A stretch of 64,000 nucleotides of DNA from Pseudoalteromonas arctica A 37-1-2 (lineage in GTDB: Bacteria; Pseudomonadota; Gammaproteobacteria; Enterobacterales; Alteromonadaceae): NCBI RefSeq assembly GCF_000238395.3, contig NZ_CP011025.1:3286001-3350000 (forward strand), in the 5' to 3' direction. The position numbers were made by a program, and so were the translations under genes. The notes under the pieces are model-generated. The model ran no database searches and was not told the origin of the DNA. It was given only the letters and a program-made list of their open reading frames with translations. Shown here one piece after another: positions 8,376 through 16,543 of the stretch (positions within the stretch are counted from its first letter, which is position 1; every line of letters starts with the position of its first letter).

Positions 8376-8951
8376 GTGGAAATAATAGAAGTTTTAGAAT
8401 TGTTTGCATCACAATATAAGTTGATTGTAACTATAATCGCTATTTTGGTTTTCCCTCTGCTATTAAAAATAACCAAAAAATTACTCGAAAAAGCAATTAA
8501 GGGGAAAGTTGATTTACACCGAAAATATCGTGCAGAGCTCTTACTAAAAATTATACTCGCCTTTGTCGTGCTGTGTTTAGTTTTAGTATTTTGGGGTATA
8601 GAGCTGCGTGGCTTATTGGTTTTAGGCTCCTCTTTATTCGCTATGTTGGGCGTAGCACTATTCGCTGCCTGGTCATTATTAAGTAATCTCACCGCATTTT
8701 TACTAATGTTTATTCAAAACGATTGCCGTGTTGGCTATTGGGTACGAATTATTGATGGTGCGAATCATATTGAAGGCCGCATTGTTGAAATGGGCTTAAT
8801 GAATGTAGTACTTGAGCATATTGATGGGCACCGTGTAATTTACCCTAATAATTTATTTGTGACACGCCCTGTCATGGTTTTAAATAAAGAACCAAAGCCA
8901 ACAAAAGCTCCCGTTATAAAGCGTATTATTGGCCCTAAAAAACATAGTTAA
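8376..8951 (+). CDS. Small MscS-family mechanosensitive channel protein
   Basis: A 191-residue inner-membrane protein. Two N-terminal membrane segments (about 15-32 and 53-75) precede a glycine- and alanine-rich pore-type helix (LGSSLFAMLGVALFAAWSLLSNL, described here in shortened form as GSSLFAMLGVALFAAW). A short beta domain (VGYWVRIIDGANHIEGRIVEMG) follows. This is the core of the MscS family, much shorter than E. coli MscS (286), because the C-terminal vestibule is reduced to about 30 residues. It probably opens in response to membrane tension. The start is GTG with AGGG seven bases upstream; an overlapping ATG is out of frame. Confidence 0.8.
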   Translation: MEIIEVLELFASQYKLIVTIIAILVFPLLLKITKKLLEKAIKGKVDLHRKYRAELLLKIILAFVVLCLVLVFWGIELRGLLVLGSSLFAMLGVALFAAWSLLSNLTAFLLMFIQNDCRVGYWVRIIDGANHIEGRIVEMGLMNVVLEHIDGHRVIYPNNLFVTRPVMVLNKEPKPTKAPVIKRIIGPKKHS

Positions 8952-8966
8952 AAAAGTAATAGTCAC

Positions 8967-9006
8967 AAAAAAGCCGCAGTAAGTAATTAACTTCTGCGGC
9001 TTTTTT
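8967..9006. terminator. Bidirectional rho-independent terminator
   Basis: AAGCCGCAG and CTGCGGCTT form a nine-pair stem around 14 bases, flanked by an A-run on the left and TTTTTT on the right. It serves the MscS-like gene and, read in reverse, can stop transcripts from the rimB-rimK-astE operon. Confidence 0.85.
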
Positions 9007-9032
9007 AATGCTTTAACTAACCAAAATTAAGA

Positions 9033-9302
9033 CTAGGGCGTGTTGATCTTTGATGGTTGAATTTACAGCAGTATGTTTGGTTTTTAGGCAAGGCAGAGCC
9101 TATGAAGTGTGGTTACTCCCCATAAATAGGCGATAACGCAGCATAAATGCCAAACATGCGCTGCCCTTCGGGTTCTGCCTAGGGGCGATAAACTCTTTGT
9201 TACTCGGTTTTTACTTAGCCCACTAGGTTACAAACCTCGCGCCGCGATTTAATCGCCCCTAGATTGAACAAATTTCAATCCGCAAAGTTAAACACGCCCT
9301 AG
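9033..9302 (+). mobile_element. CTAGGGCGTGTT repeat element, copy A (complete, short form)
   Basis: A 270-base non-coding element with perfect 12-base terminal inverted repeats, CTAGGGCGTGTT at 9033-9044 and AACACGCCCTAG at 9291-9302. It is closely similar to copy C at 44691-45008 but lacks about 48 internal bases that both other copies carry. It ends three bases from the stop codon of the AstE-like gene. No ORF of note is present; mobilisation would need a transposase in trans. The 354-base gap 8952-9305 holds only this element and the terminator at 8967-9006. Confidence 0.8.
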
Positions 9303-9305
9303 CTA

Positions 9306-10364
9306 TTAGTTATTTAGTTCAGCTGTTTTAAGCTCGTCATCTAAATCGTTTATCTCATCAATAAAGTTCTCTAGTTGCTGCTCTACTAAACTATTGTCAT
9401 TTGCAAAGTAAGCAAGGTGGAATACCGCATCACCTTCATTTACCAATGGCATAGTTTGCTGACCAATAACAATACCGCCTTTAGGCGCTAAAAGCTCAAG
9501 CTCAGAGTCACCTAGTGGGCTACTAATATAAGCAAGTACTTGCCCTTTAGTTACATGCTCCCCCAGTGATACTTGTGCACGCACAATGCCATCAACTTCG
9601 GCACGTATCCAACTAGTTGAACCTGCAATAATAGGATCTGGTAACTTTTTAGGACGCTTGCCACGGATCATTTTTAAATGACGCATAACATAATCAACAC
9701 CCTGTACACCGGCCGCAATTGCGATTGGATCAAAACGCAGTGCTTCACCAGCTTCATAGGTTATAACCGGTATACCTAGGTTTGCTGCTTCACTTCGTAA
9801 TGAGCCATTACGCAATGATGCATCTATAACTGCTGGCGTGCCGAATGCTTTAGCCATTTCAGCGGTTGCTTCATCAGCTAAGTTAGCGCGAATTTGCGGT
9901 AAGTTAGTTCGATGAATAGCGCCAGTATGTAAATCAATAATGTGGGTACAATGTATTGCCACTTGATTAAAAAACATATAAGCCATACGCCCAGCAAGTG
10001 AGCCACGCTCAGAACCTGGGAAACTACGGTTCATATCGCGTCGGTCTGGTAAATAACGCGATTTATGAATAAAGCCAAACACATTCACAATAGGCACAGC
10101 GATTATTGTGCCGCGCAGTTGGCTTGGGTCTATTTTAGCAATTAACTGACGCACAACTTCTACGCCATTTAGCTCATCACCATGAATAGCCGCACACACC
10201 ATAAGCACAGGACCTTCCATTACACCGTTAACCACTTCAATAGGAATATTAAGTGGTGAATGGGTATAAAGCTTAGCTGCCTCTAAGGCAAGTGTTTTAC
10301 GCTCGCCTACGCCTACACTCTCTCCTAATAAGGAAAAAGGACGGTTAATTTTAACCTTTGCCAC
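9306..10364 (-). CDS. Succinylglutamate desuccinylase/aspartoacylase (AstE/AspA)-family zinc hydrolase
   Basis: A roughly 352-residue protein of the M14-like AstE/AspA superfamily. Visible zinc ligands are H61 and E64 in IHGDE and H146 in IIDLH; the substrate-binding motif DMNRSFPG follows the usual pattern. Family members cleave amide bonds next to acidic groups. True arginine catabolism AstE is unlikely, since no ast genes are near and the gene overlaps the rimK end. I infer a role in the RimK pathway, perhaps removing glutamates. Start choice is uncertain: GTG at 10364 behind AAGGA (14-base overlap with rimK) is preferred; ATG at 10391 or TTG at 10409 are alternatives. Confidence 0.78.
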   Translation of the reverse strand: MAKVKINRPFSLLGESVGVGERKTLALEAAKLYTHSPLNIPIEVVNGVMEGPVLMVCAAIHGDELNGVEVVRQLIAKIDPSQLRGTIIAVPIVNVFGFIHKSRYLPDRRDMNRSFPGSERGSLAGRMAYMFFNQVAIHCTHIIDLHTGAIHRTNLPQIRANLADEATAEMAKAFGTPAVIDASLRNGSLRSEAANLGIPVITYEAGEALRFDPIAIAAGVQGVDYVMRHLKMIRGKRPKKLPDPIIAGSTSWIRAEVDGIVRAQVSLGEHVTKGQVLAYISSPLGDSELELLAPKGGIVIGQQTMPLVNEGDAVFHLAYFANDNSLVEQQLENFIDEINDLDDELKTAELNN

Positions 10365-11256
10365 GTGTTGCTGTTCCTTTACTTGAAGCATTTTTTTCGA
10401 TGAAATCAATCACCATGCCTGCAATGTCTTTACCTGTTGCTATTTCAATGCCCTCTAAACCTGGTGATGAGTTTACTTCCATCACAAGTGGTCCACGAGA
10501 TGAGCGAAGTAAATCAACTCCCGCTACGTTCAAGCCCATTGATTTAGCCGCCGCTACTGCCGTTTTACGTTCTTCTGGAGTAATACGAACTAATGTAGCA
10601 CTACCGCCACGGTGAAGATTAGAGCGGAACTCACCTTCTTGTGCTTGGCGCTTCATAGCTGCTATTACTTTATCGCCTAATACGAAACAACGTATATCGG
10701 CACCACCCGCTTCTTTAATGTATTCCTGAACCATAATATTAGCTTTTAAGCCCATAAATGCTTCAATAACACTTTCAGCCGCTTTGCGTGTTTCAGCAAG
10801 TACAACACCAATGCCTTGTGTGCCTTCAAGTAATTTAATTACAACAGGCGCACCGCCTACCATTTCTAGTAAGTCTTTTACATCATCTGGTTTGCTAGCA
10901 AAACCAGTTACTGGCATACCAACGCCTTTGCGCGAAAGTAACTGAAGTGAGCGTAATTTATCGCGCGAGCGAGAAATAGCGACTGATTCGTTTACAGGGT
11001 AAACACCCATCATTTCAAACTGACGAAGTACCGAACAGCCATAAAATGTAACCGATGCACCAATACGCGGGACGATTGCGTCAAATTCTTTTAAGTTTTC
11101 ACCGCGATAGTGAATTTCTGGTTGCTCAGAGTTTATATTCATATAACAGCGCAATGCATCAATCACTTTAACTTCGTGACCGCGTGCCTCTGCCGCCTCA
11201 ATTAAGCGACGCGTTGAATATAATTTTCTGTTGCGAGATAAAATACCGATTTTCAT
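10351..11256 (-). CDS. rimK: RimK, ATP-grasp ligase that adds glutamate to ribosomal protein S6
   Basis: A 301-residue ATP-grasp enzyme, the same length as E. coli RimK (300) and near-identical at many places, such as [25 protein letters not shown] and [14 protein letters not shown]. RimK ligates glutamate residues to the C-terminus of S6 and can make poly-alpha-glutamate. ATP-grasp features include [14 protein letters not shown] and the metal-binding MEVNSSPG loop. It lies between a RimB-like protease gene (2 bases upstream) and an AstE-like hydrolase whose coding region overlaps its end, so the three are surely one operon. Confidence 0.96.
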   Translation of the reverse strand: MKIGILSRNRKLYSTRRLIEAAEARGHEVKVIDALRCYMNINSEQPEIHYRGENLKEFDAIVPRIGASVTFYGCSVLRQFEMMGVYPVNESVAISRSRDKLRSLQLLSRKGVGMPVTGFASKPDDVKDLLEMVGGAPVVIKLLEGTQGIGVVLAETRKAAESVIEAFMGLKANIMVQEYIKEAGGADIRCFVLGDKVIAAMKRQAQEGEFRSNLHRGGSATLVRITPEERKTAVAAAKSMGLNVAGVDLLRSSRGPLVMEVNSSPGLEGIEIATGKDIAGMVIDFIEKNASSKGTATRGKG

Positions 11257-11258
11257 AG

Positions 11259-11693
11259 TTAAACCTTACGACCTAATAGTTGAGATAAAGCCGGGTCAAC
11301 GACTATACGATTTTCCATGGCTGTACGCCCTAATAACATTCTAAACTTCATTGTTGCACGGCTTGTTAAAGTAAGCTCGATAGGCCAGCTATGCTCGCCT
11401 GCATGCAATGTAGTTTCTATAAAGTAACGTAACTCTTTTTGCCCACTTGAGCTGGTTACGTACTTCATTTTTTTAACTTTTGCATTGCAAGTGACTTGCG
11501 TTTGCTCATCATCTTGCAATGGCTGGGCCGTAAATTTAACCCATTTTTCTGAGTCAACTTCGTATTCTTCAATGTTAATTGCATGAATACATGAAGTGCG
11601 AGCGCCAGTATCAATTTTTGCTTTTATCTCGTTAATACCAAGCCCAGGTAAACTTAACCACTCACGCCAACCAACTGTGATCTTTGCTGTCAT
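11259..11693 (-). CDS. RimB-like retropepsin-type protease (ATP-dependent zinc protease family, PF05618)
   Basis: A 144-residue protein of the family often labelled 'ATP-dependent zinc protease', whose fold is retropepsin-like. The aspartyl motif [12 protein letters not shown] places the catalytic Asp at residue 28; the second half shows RMLLGRTAM. In Pseudomonas the relative RimB works with RimK on ribosomal protein S6. Here it is first in the rimB-rimK-astE-like operon with a 2-base gap to rimK, matching that role. Cytoplasmic, no signal peptide. The promoter should lie in 11694-11978, shared divergently with zntB; I see no clear boxes. Confidence 0.82.
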   Translation of the reverse strand: MTAKITVGWREWLSLPGLGINEIKAKIDTGARTSCIHAINIEEYEVDSEKWVKFTAQPLQDDEQTQVTCNAKVKKMKYVTSSSGQKELRYFIETTLHAGEHSWPIELTLTSRATMKFRMLLGRTAMENRIVVDPALSQLLGRKV

Positions 11694-11978
11694 AAATGTG
11701 CCCTTAATAAAAAAGTGACTTATACGCTACAGGTAAAAAAACACCAACGAAATAAATTTATCTAGTCGATTAGTAAATTAAATTGATCTTTTTAAACAAC
11801 TGGTCACACAATGCACGCCTTGCTGAATAGTACTTTATGCCACTTTACTCAGCCCAAAGGCTCTGCATATATTTTGCTATTTAAGCTTAACTTATTAAAA
11901 ATAAAGGTAAGTTTAAAATACTTAAGTAGATACACTATAGTTAACGGTATTAAAAATACACTATTATGAGAAATAATT

Positions 11979-12950
11979 ATGATTAATGGTTTACTACATG
12001 CACTTGTACTTGATGGACAAGGCGGCGCTCGCCCTATTGAAAGCACTAATGAGCTAAATAGCTGGCAACCAAGCCACGGAAAACTTTGGGTGCACATGGA
12101 CTATAGCCAAAGCGAGGCTGCTGAGTGGCTCAAGGCACAACCTCATTTAAACGACTACGAGTTAGAGTCTTTGATTGCTGACGAAACACGCCCGCGTATT
12201 ACATCAACAACACATGGCCATATGCTGTTTTTACGTGGTGTAAATTTAAATCCAGCACAAAGCCCTGAAGACATGGTTTCAATTCGTTTATTTATTAGCG
12301 AAGACATTCTTATTACTACCCGCAAGCGTCGTTTATTATCGGTGCAAGATACGCTCACCTGTTTAAATGAAAATAAAGGCCCATGCAATATTTCTGAGCT
12401 AGTATGCTCTATTACACAAAAACTAACTTCTCGCATGCAAAGCGTTATTGACTCACTAGATGAAACACTCGACGAGTTTGAAGAAGAAATAGATGAACCA
12501 AGTAAAAAGTTTGATAACCAAGGTTTATCACAGTTGCGCCGTCAAACAATTGCCTTAAAGCGTTATTTAAAACCGCAAAAAGAAGCCCTTAGCTCAATGG
12601 TAAATAATCACTACCCGTGGCTGTTAGATGACGATAAAGCAAAATTAAACGAAACAACAAACTTACTTATTCGTTATTTAGAGGAGCTTGATAGCTCTAT
12701 TGAACGTGCGCAAATCATTCAGCAAACGATCACTAACCAAGTGTCTGAGCAATTAAATCAGCGTATGTATGTAATGTCGGTTGTAGCTGCATTGTTTTTA
12801 CCTTTAGGCTTTTTAACCGGCCTGTTAGGCGTAAACGTAGGAGGTATTCCGGGTACCGAGAGCCCCTATGCGTTTAGTGCGTTTGTTATATTTTTGATTG
12901 TACTTACTGGCGGTATTGGTGTGTATTTTAAAAATAAAAAATGGTTATAA
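11979..12950 (+). CDS. zntB: ZntB, CorA-family zinc transporter
   Basis: A 323-residue CorA/ZntB-family protein. A long cytoplasmic domain (1-255) with a coiled helix rich in acidic residues (DETLDEFEEEIDEP) is followed by two C-terminal membrane segments. The pore signature is GVNVGGIPG, the form typical of ZntB rather than the GMN of CorA magnesium channels, and LFLPLGFLTGLLG precedes it. E. coli ZntB moves Zn2+ and has 327 residues. The substrate is assigned by family. The gene is single, divergent from the rimK operon and convergent with the alginate lyase, with a shared terminator. Confidence 0.9.
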   Translation: MINGLLHALVLDGQGGARPIESTNELNSWQPSHGKLWVHMDYSQSEAAEWLKAQPHLNDYELESLIADETRPRITSTTHGHMLFLRGVNLNPAQSPEDMVSIRLFISEDILITTRKRRLLSVQDTLTCLNENKGPCNISELVCSITQKLTSRMQSVIDSLDETLDEFEEEIDEPSKKFDNQGLSQLRRQTIALKRYLKPQKEALSSMVNNHYPWLLDDDKAKLNETTNLLIRYLEELDSSIERAQIIQQTITNQVSEQLNQRMYVMSVVAALFLPLGFLTGLLGVNVGGIPGTESPYAFSAFVIFLIVLTGGIGVYFKNKKWL

Positions 12951-12980
12951 ATTAAGTTTATACATTTAAAAAGCATTAAA

Positions 12981-13011
12981 AAAGCCACTCAGCTTTAAAC
13001 TGAGTGGCTTT
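12981..13011. terminator. Bidirectional terminator between zntB and alginate lyase
   Basis: AAAGCCACTCAG, seven-base loop, CTGAGTGGCTTT: a perfect 12-pair stem with A- and T-ends, located between two convergent genes. Confidence 0.88.
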
Positions 13012-13027
13012 CTAAACTACTAAATAA

Positions 13028-14215
13028 TTAGTTAGTTTTACGCGTATAACTAACGTCAGTCATTGTTACTTTAGCTTTTGTAATTCCTAAATCTTTAAAG
13101 CACTCTTTAAATGAATCTGAGTTTCCTGACTCGCCACACTCATCTAGTGTATATGGGTCTTGTGATTGTAAATAATTACCAAACTTAAAGTAAGATTCTG
13201 AATCATCTTCTACCGGAATACCAAAGGTAGTACCTAATGCAGTCACATCTACATCACCGTAATTATTAACTACTTTTAGATTGAATGAACCACCACTTCT
13301 GATAGTACCTAGTGCATGCTTTTCTTCTTTACCACTGGTGTTACGCAGGCGAACATAAACGTCAAAAATCCCGTTATCGGCTACGCTATCATCAAAACCT
13401 GATTCATCAGTATCTGAAACATATACTTTTGAAATCGTACCCGTATCGCTAGCGTGGTGCTGAGAAATAATCGTTTTACCACCATCTGACATTTCAACTT
13501 TTACAGTTGCCTCAAAAACCTCATAGGTTTCAGTCATTGCAACACGTGCACTTTCTTTTACTTTATATTCATGACGCCAGCCATTCCCGTTTGGAGTGAT
13601 ATGACGCGCTTCTAGAGGAACAAACTCTAAAGTGTCGCTATTTACTAATGGATGAGGATCGTTACCTTCAAGGTCAAAAATACTACCGTTGGTGATGTTG
13701 CTTGCTATACCTGAGCTACTACCAGTGTCGCCACCGCCAGTATCACCACCACCTGTGTCTCCGCCGCCAGAAGAACTCCCCTTAGTTAACGAAAAGTCAT
13801 CAAAACGAACATCGCTTGAGCTCTTATCATGCTTAGCAAATACTTGTAGCGTACCTGTATTAGCTGTGGTGAAAGTTTTAGATACTTTTGTCCACGAAGA
13901 AACGTTAAATTTCTCACTTTTAAACAAACCATTAAGATCGTTAATGCCGATTTGTCCCTTGCCAAGTACGTACGCACTTAACGTGTACTGAGTATTGCGA
14001 TCTACATCTACATTCTGGTAAACACGCCCTGGGCTACCTTGAATTTTTAATGATTTAGAGCCCTTGTAAGCACTACCTGAAATAGCCGCTGGTTCTGTTT
14101 CATTCCAGTTATTCCAACCATCTTCAAATCCAGCATTATTAACAGTTGCCGCTTGTACAAAACTTGAGCTAGCAGTCATTGCTGCAAGCATAAATAGGGA
14201 TTTTTGGTTAATCAT
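13028..14215 (-). CDS. Secreted family PL7 alginate lyase with an N-terminal carbohydrate-binding domain
   Basis: A 395-residue exported enzyme: signal peptide about 1-23 (cleavage near VQA), a beta-sandwich binding module about 24-146 (AGFEDGWNNW...VRFDDFSL, resembling CBM4/9/16 types), a flexible linker with three GGGDT units, then an alginate_lyase2 (PL7) domain about 175-395. Family motifs are visible as RHEYKVKE, SQHHASD and YFKFGNYLQS; they deviate from the common RTELR and Q(I/V)H forms, so subfamily and M/G preference are open. It cleaves alginate by beta-elimination outside the cell or in the periplasm. Start ATG at 14215 is preceded by GGAG; a start 27 bases upstream spoils the signal peptide. 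Encoded alone. Confidence 0.88.
   Translation of the reverse strand: MINQKSLFMLAAMTASSSFVQAATVNNAGFEDGWNNWNETEPAAISGSAYKGSKSLKIQGSPGRVYQNVDVDRNTQYTLSAYVLGKGQIGINDLNGLFKSEKFNVSSWTKVSKTFTTANTGTLQVFAKHDKSSSDVRFDDFSLTKGSSSGGGDTGGGDTGGGDTGSSSGIASNITNGSIFDLEGNDPHPLVNSDTLEFVPLEARHITPNGNGWRHEYKVKESARVAMTETYEVFEATVKVEMSDGGKTIISQHHASDTGTISKVYVSDTDESGFDDSVADNGIFDVYVRLRNTSGKEEKHALGTIRSGGSFNLKVVNNYGDVDVTALGTTFGIPVEDDSESYFKFGNYLQSQDPYTLDECGESGNSDSFKECFKDLGITKAKVTMTDVSYTRKTN
13722..13766 (-). repeat. 15-base tandem repeat encoding the GGGDT linker of the alginate lyase
   Basis: Three 15-base units (13722-13736, 13737-13751, 13752-13766), imperfect at the third bases, encode three GGGDT repeats. Third-position differences show that the units are not freshly duplicated. 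Copy number could vary between strains and alter linker length without a frameshift. Confidence 0.85.
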
Positions 14216-15013
14216 TATCTTTATTTCTCCAAACCTGTACATGAAAAAATCTTACTACATGGCTATAAATGAGTATTTCACTTGAGCCTAGATCACCGCC
14301 TGTAAACAGGTTTTAACTTGTGTTTTTATGTGTAATTGGTAATAAGTTAAATGTAAAAAAAACCACTCCTGGTTTACAATAAAATATTACCAATGATTAT
14401 TGCCAGCTGGGCTGAGACACAAGTTATATTGCTTGTAATAAATTTGCAACAATTTATTTAATAGGTAATAAGTATTGATTTCATTTAGATTCATTAAATC
14501 AACACAGAATAAAAACAAATCAAAACAGATACTTAAAATAAATCACCGTCAAAAAACAACAAAACCCAGATAAGGAACAAAATATAAAATAATGAAAAAG
14601 CATTAAATAAAACTTTAATTGGTAATTTATTAAAAATTCAAAAATCGCATTTCCTGTAATAACAAAATTGGTTTTCATTTTATTTTATGCAATAAAGCTT
14701 ACGTTCAGTTTAATTAACTAGAATACCACTGGTTAACCAATTGATTTAGACTGTTTATATAAAATAAAATTTAATAATGGCAGAACGAAATGCATTTGAA
14801 ATAAGAATTTAAAGATGAAAGTATTATTATATTAGTGAAGGGTAGCTTAGAAAATTTAAGAGGTGTTTGAGCTCAGTGAAGGTGGATATTTTATTTTCTA
14901 TAGATAATTTATTAATAATATTTATACAAAACATACCAATAAGTTTTAAATAAATTATTGAAAACACCTAGAAGGTTGATTCAATTTAGTTCGAATTAAA
15001 AGTTTTAGCAGAA
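14216..15013. other. AT-rich gene-free region upstream of the alginate lyase
   Basis: About 800 bases without a plausible gene on either strand. It should carry the alginate lyase promoter and long leader, and includes the ATTGGTAATA-type sites listed separately. From about 14740 to 15010 I see only AT-rich sequence with no recognised signal. Its right part may be decayed sequence next to the repeat fragment at 15014. Confidence 0.6.
14335..14739. promoter_or_regulatory. Cluster of ATTGGTAATA-type sites upstream of the alginate lyase
   Basis: ATTGGTAATA (14335-14344) and its exact complement TATTACCAAT (14385-14394) form an inverted pair with centres 50 bases apart. Variants follow: ATAGGTAATA (14461-14470), ATTGGTAATT (14618-14627) and the palindrome TGGTTAACCA (14730-14739). 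GntR/FadR-type regulators of uronate pathways bind TGGT..ACCA palindromes, so these may be operators. That link is an inference; chance matches in AT-rich DNA are possible. Confidence 0.35.
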
Positions 15014-15262
15014 CTCGGCATGTTGTCCTTTGCGGATTGAAATTAGTTTAATCTAGGGGGCGGTTAAATCGCGGCGCGGGGTTTGTAACCTAGCGGGCTC
15101 GGTAACTACTCCCGCGTTACGCTACTGGCTTACTTCCATGTGAAAATAAGTAAAAACCGAGCAAAGCTTCCGCGTCCTGTTCACGCCCCTTACCACATCC
15201 ATTTAGGCAACAAAGAGTTAATCGTCCCTAGAAAAAACCCGAGGGGAAGCGCATGTTTGGTA
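15014..15262 (-). mobile_element. CTAGGGCGTGTT repeat element, copy B (decayed and truncated)
   Basis: This segment matches copies A and C in reverse orientation: the stretch from TTTGCGGATTGAAATT through AATCTAGGGG, CGGTTAAATCGCGGCG, GTTTGTAACCTAGCGGGCT to GCGCATGTTTGG. The outer end is degraded (CTCGGCATGTTG instead of CTAGGGCGTGTT) and the opposite terminus is missing after about 15262. It also carries about 40 extra bases (near 15097-15140) not seen in the other copies. It sits 20 bases from the rraB terminator. Confidence 0.75.
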
Positions 15263-15281
15263 GCACGCTTTTACAGGCATT

Positions 15282-15317
15282 AAAAAAGACGAGCACTTTG
15301 CAATGATCGTCTTTTTT
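15282..15317 (-). terminator. Terminator of the plsC-rraB operon
   Basis: AAAAAAGACGA and TCGTCTTTTTT form an 11-pair stem around 14 bases, 15 bases beyond the rraB stop codon. It could act in both directions. Confidence 0.8.
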
Positions 15318-15332
15318 ATAACAGTCAGCTAA

Positions 15333-15668
15333 TTACTCTTGAAAGTAAGTACCCCAACCATCGTACTCAACTTCGCACTCAACGGCTAGTTGCGCTAGCT
15401 TATCAACGTCTTCCATAATAACGTCTACGTCTAGCTCAGCTTCAACTACAATGTCAAAGCTCCAAATTTTATTACCGTCTTCAAGTTCAAGCTCTGCTGG
15501 CTCTTCAACATCGTAGCCTAATTTAAAAGCAGCCAACGCAGCTTGCTCTAGTTTAGGGAAGTCTTCACACACAAAATGGTGTTCTACTTCATAAAGTATT
15601 TCAGGATCTGATCCATCTTCAAGTAGTGAACTTACGATGTCTTCACTTATTTCACGCCAGTTTTCCAT
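15333..15668 (-). CDS. rraB: RraB, regulator of ribonuclease E activity B
   Basis: A 111-residue acidic protein matching E. coli RraB: LLEDGSDP near the N-terminus, EHHF, AAFKLGYDVEEPAELELEDG and the C-terminal EVEYDGWGTYF. RraB binds the C-terminal scaffold of RNase E and modulates degradosome composition and RNA decay. It is shorter than E. coli RraB (138) because the disordered acidic tail is missing. The ATG overlaps the plsC stop codon by one base (TAATG), so the two are translationally coupled. Confidence 0.93.
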   Translation of the reverse strand: MENWREISEDIVSSLLEDGSDPEILYEVEHHFVCEDFPKLEQAALAAFKLGYDVEEPAELELEDGNKIWSFDIVVEAELDVDVIMEDVDKLAQLAVECEVEYDGWGTYFQE

Positions 15669-16381
15669 TATTTTTCTCTCACTTGAGCATCTAATTCAGT
15701 TATTTTAGCAGCCATAATGCTATGCACGCTTTTAGCATGCTCACGCGCGCTAATTTCTTTATCAAGCGGTATAGGCGCTAACATTTCGATGTAAATTGTA
15801 CCATTATCCCAACGATTTAGCTTAATGGTTTTATGTGTTGTATTCATACATACCGGAATTATGGGTACATCTGCGCTCATTGCGGTGTGAAATGCACCCG
15901 TTTTGAATGGTAGTAACCCTCTTCCATAGCTTCGTGTGCCTTCTGGAAACATCCATACAGATAAGCCATTATTTTTAATTTTTTCGGCTGCTTTTGAGAT
16001 AGTTCCTGCCGCTTTAGAGCGATTCGATCTGTCTATTAATATATTACCCGACAACCAATAAAGCTGACCAAAAAATGGGATCCACTTTAAGCTCTTTTTA
16101 CCCAAACTTACGCAGTTTTTTGGCACCATTGCTGGCACTGTAAATAAGTCGTAGCTATTTTGATGATTAGCAACATAAACTGCAGGACCTGGATCAACGG
16201 CATCTTTATGACGTGTTAGAACTAGCTTAACGCCAACCATTTTAGCCATTGAGCCAAACCAACCCGCTATAATATGTACATTATTAGGGTGAAATGGTCT
16301 TACAATCGAAAGTAATAAACCAAAAATACAACTGAATAATATAAACAGCAGCATAATAAAAACGCGTATAACAGCTAGCAA
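15668..16381 (-). CDS. plsC: 1-acyl-sn-glycerol-3-phosphate acyltransferase PlsC
   Basis: A 237-residue inner-membrane acyltransferase. One N-terminal hydrophobic segment (about 5-27) anchors it; the HX4D catalytic motif is NHQNSYD near residue 92 and the glycerophosphate-binding motif is FPEGTRSYG. It makes phosphatidic acid from lysophosphatidic acid in phospholipid synthesis. Length fits E. coli PlsC (245). The start is TTG at 16381, preceded at a suitable distance by GGAG; no ATG lies near. In the upstream region a TATAAT-like box (GCTATAATAA) read on the minus strand is a candidate promoter element. rraB is coupled downstream. Confidence 0.93.
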   Translation of the reverse strand: MLAVIRVFIMLLFILFSCIFGLLLSIVRPFHPNNVHIIAGWFGSMAKMVGVKLVLTRHKDAVDPGPAVYVANHQNSYDLFTVPAMVPKNCVSLGKKSLKWIPFFGQLYWLSGNILIDRSNRSKAAGTISKAAEKIKNNGLSVWMFPEGTRSYGRGLLPFKTGAFHTAMSADVPIIPVCMNTTHKTIKLNRWDNGTIYIEMLAPIPLDKEISAREHAKSVHSIMAAKITELDAQVREK

Positions 16382-16491
16382 ATGGGCTTCTCCAAAAATG
16401 AATTATAATTATTATAGCGTTATTTTGTGACACAAACGAGTCAATAGCGCACAAGTGTACGCTGAAATATTTAAGCTCTTTATTTTAAAAC

Positions 16492-16521
16492 AAAAACGGC
16501 CTGCAAATGCAGACCGTTTTT
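16492..16521 (-). terminator. Terminator of the parE-parC operon
   Basis: AAAAACGG with CCGTTTTT as outer stem and CTGCA/TGCAG inside, 23 bases after the parC stop codon on the minus strand. Confidence 0.85.
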
Positions 16522-16543
16522 ATTTATACAAAAAAGTAATTGG

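Noticed and set aside
9306..10364. Arginine succinyltransferase pathway AstE.
   Set aside because: No astA, astB, astC or astD nearby, and the gene overlaps rimK.
10358..10615. Plus-strand open frame over the rimK 3' end.
   Set aside because: Antisense shadow of rimK with no ribosome-binding site.
13722..13766. Short regular repeats as a possible CRISPR array.
   Set aside because: Units are contiguous, 15 bases, in frame and coding; no spacers. The AATTC array at 27605 likewise has no spacers.
13689..13991. Proline-rich open frame antisense to the alginate lyase linker.
   Set aside because: It is the complement of the GGGDT codons; the poly-proline pattern is a by-product.
14243..15332. 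Hidden small gene or RNA gene in the large gap.
   Set aside because: No frame with a plausible start, ribosome-binding site and family resemblance; no tRNA-like fold recognised. Only the repeat fragment, the site cluster and the terminator are supported.
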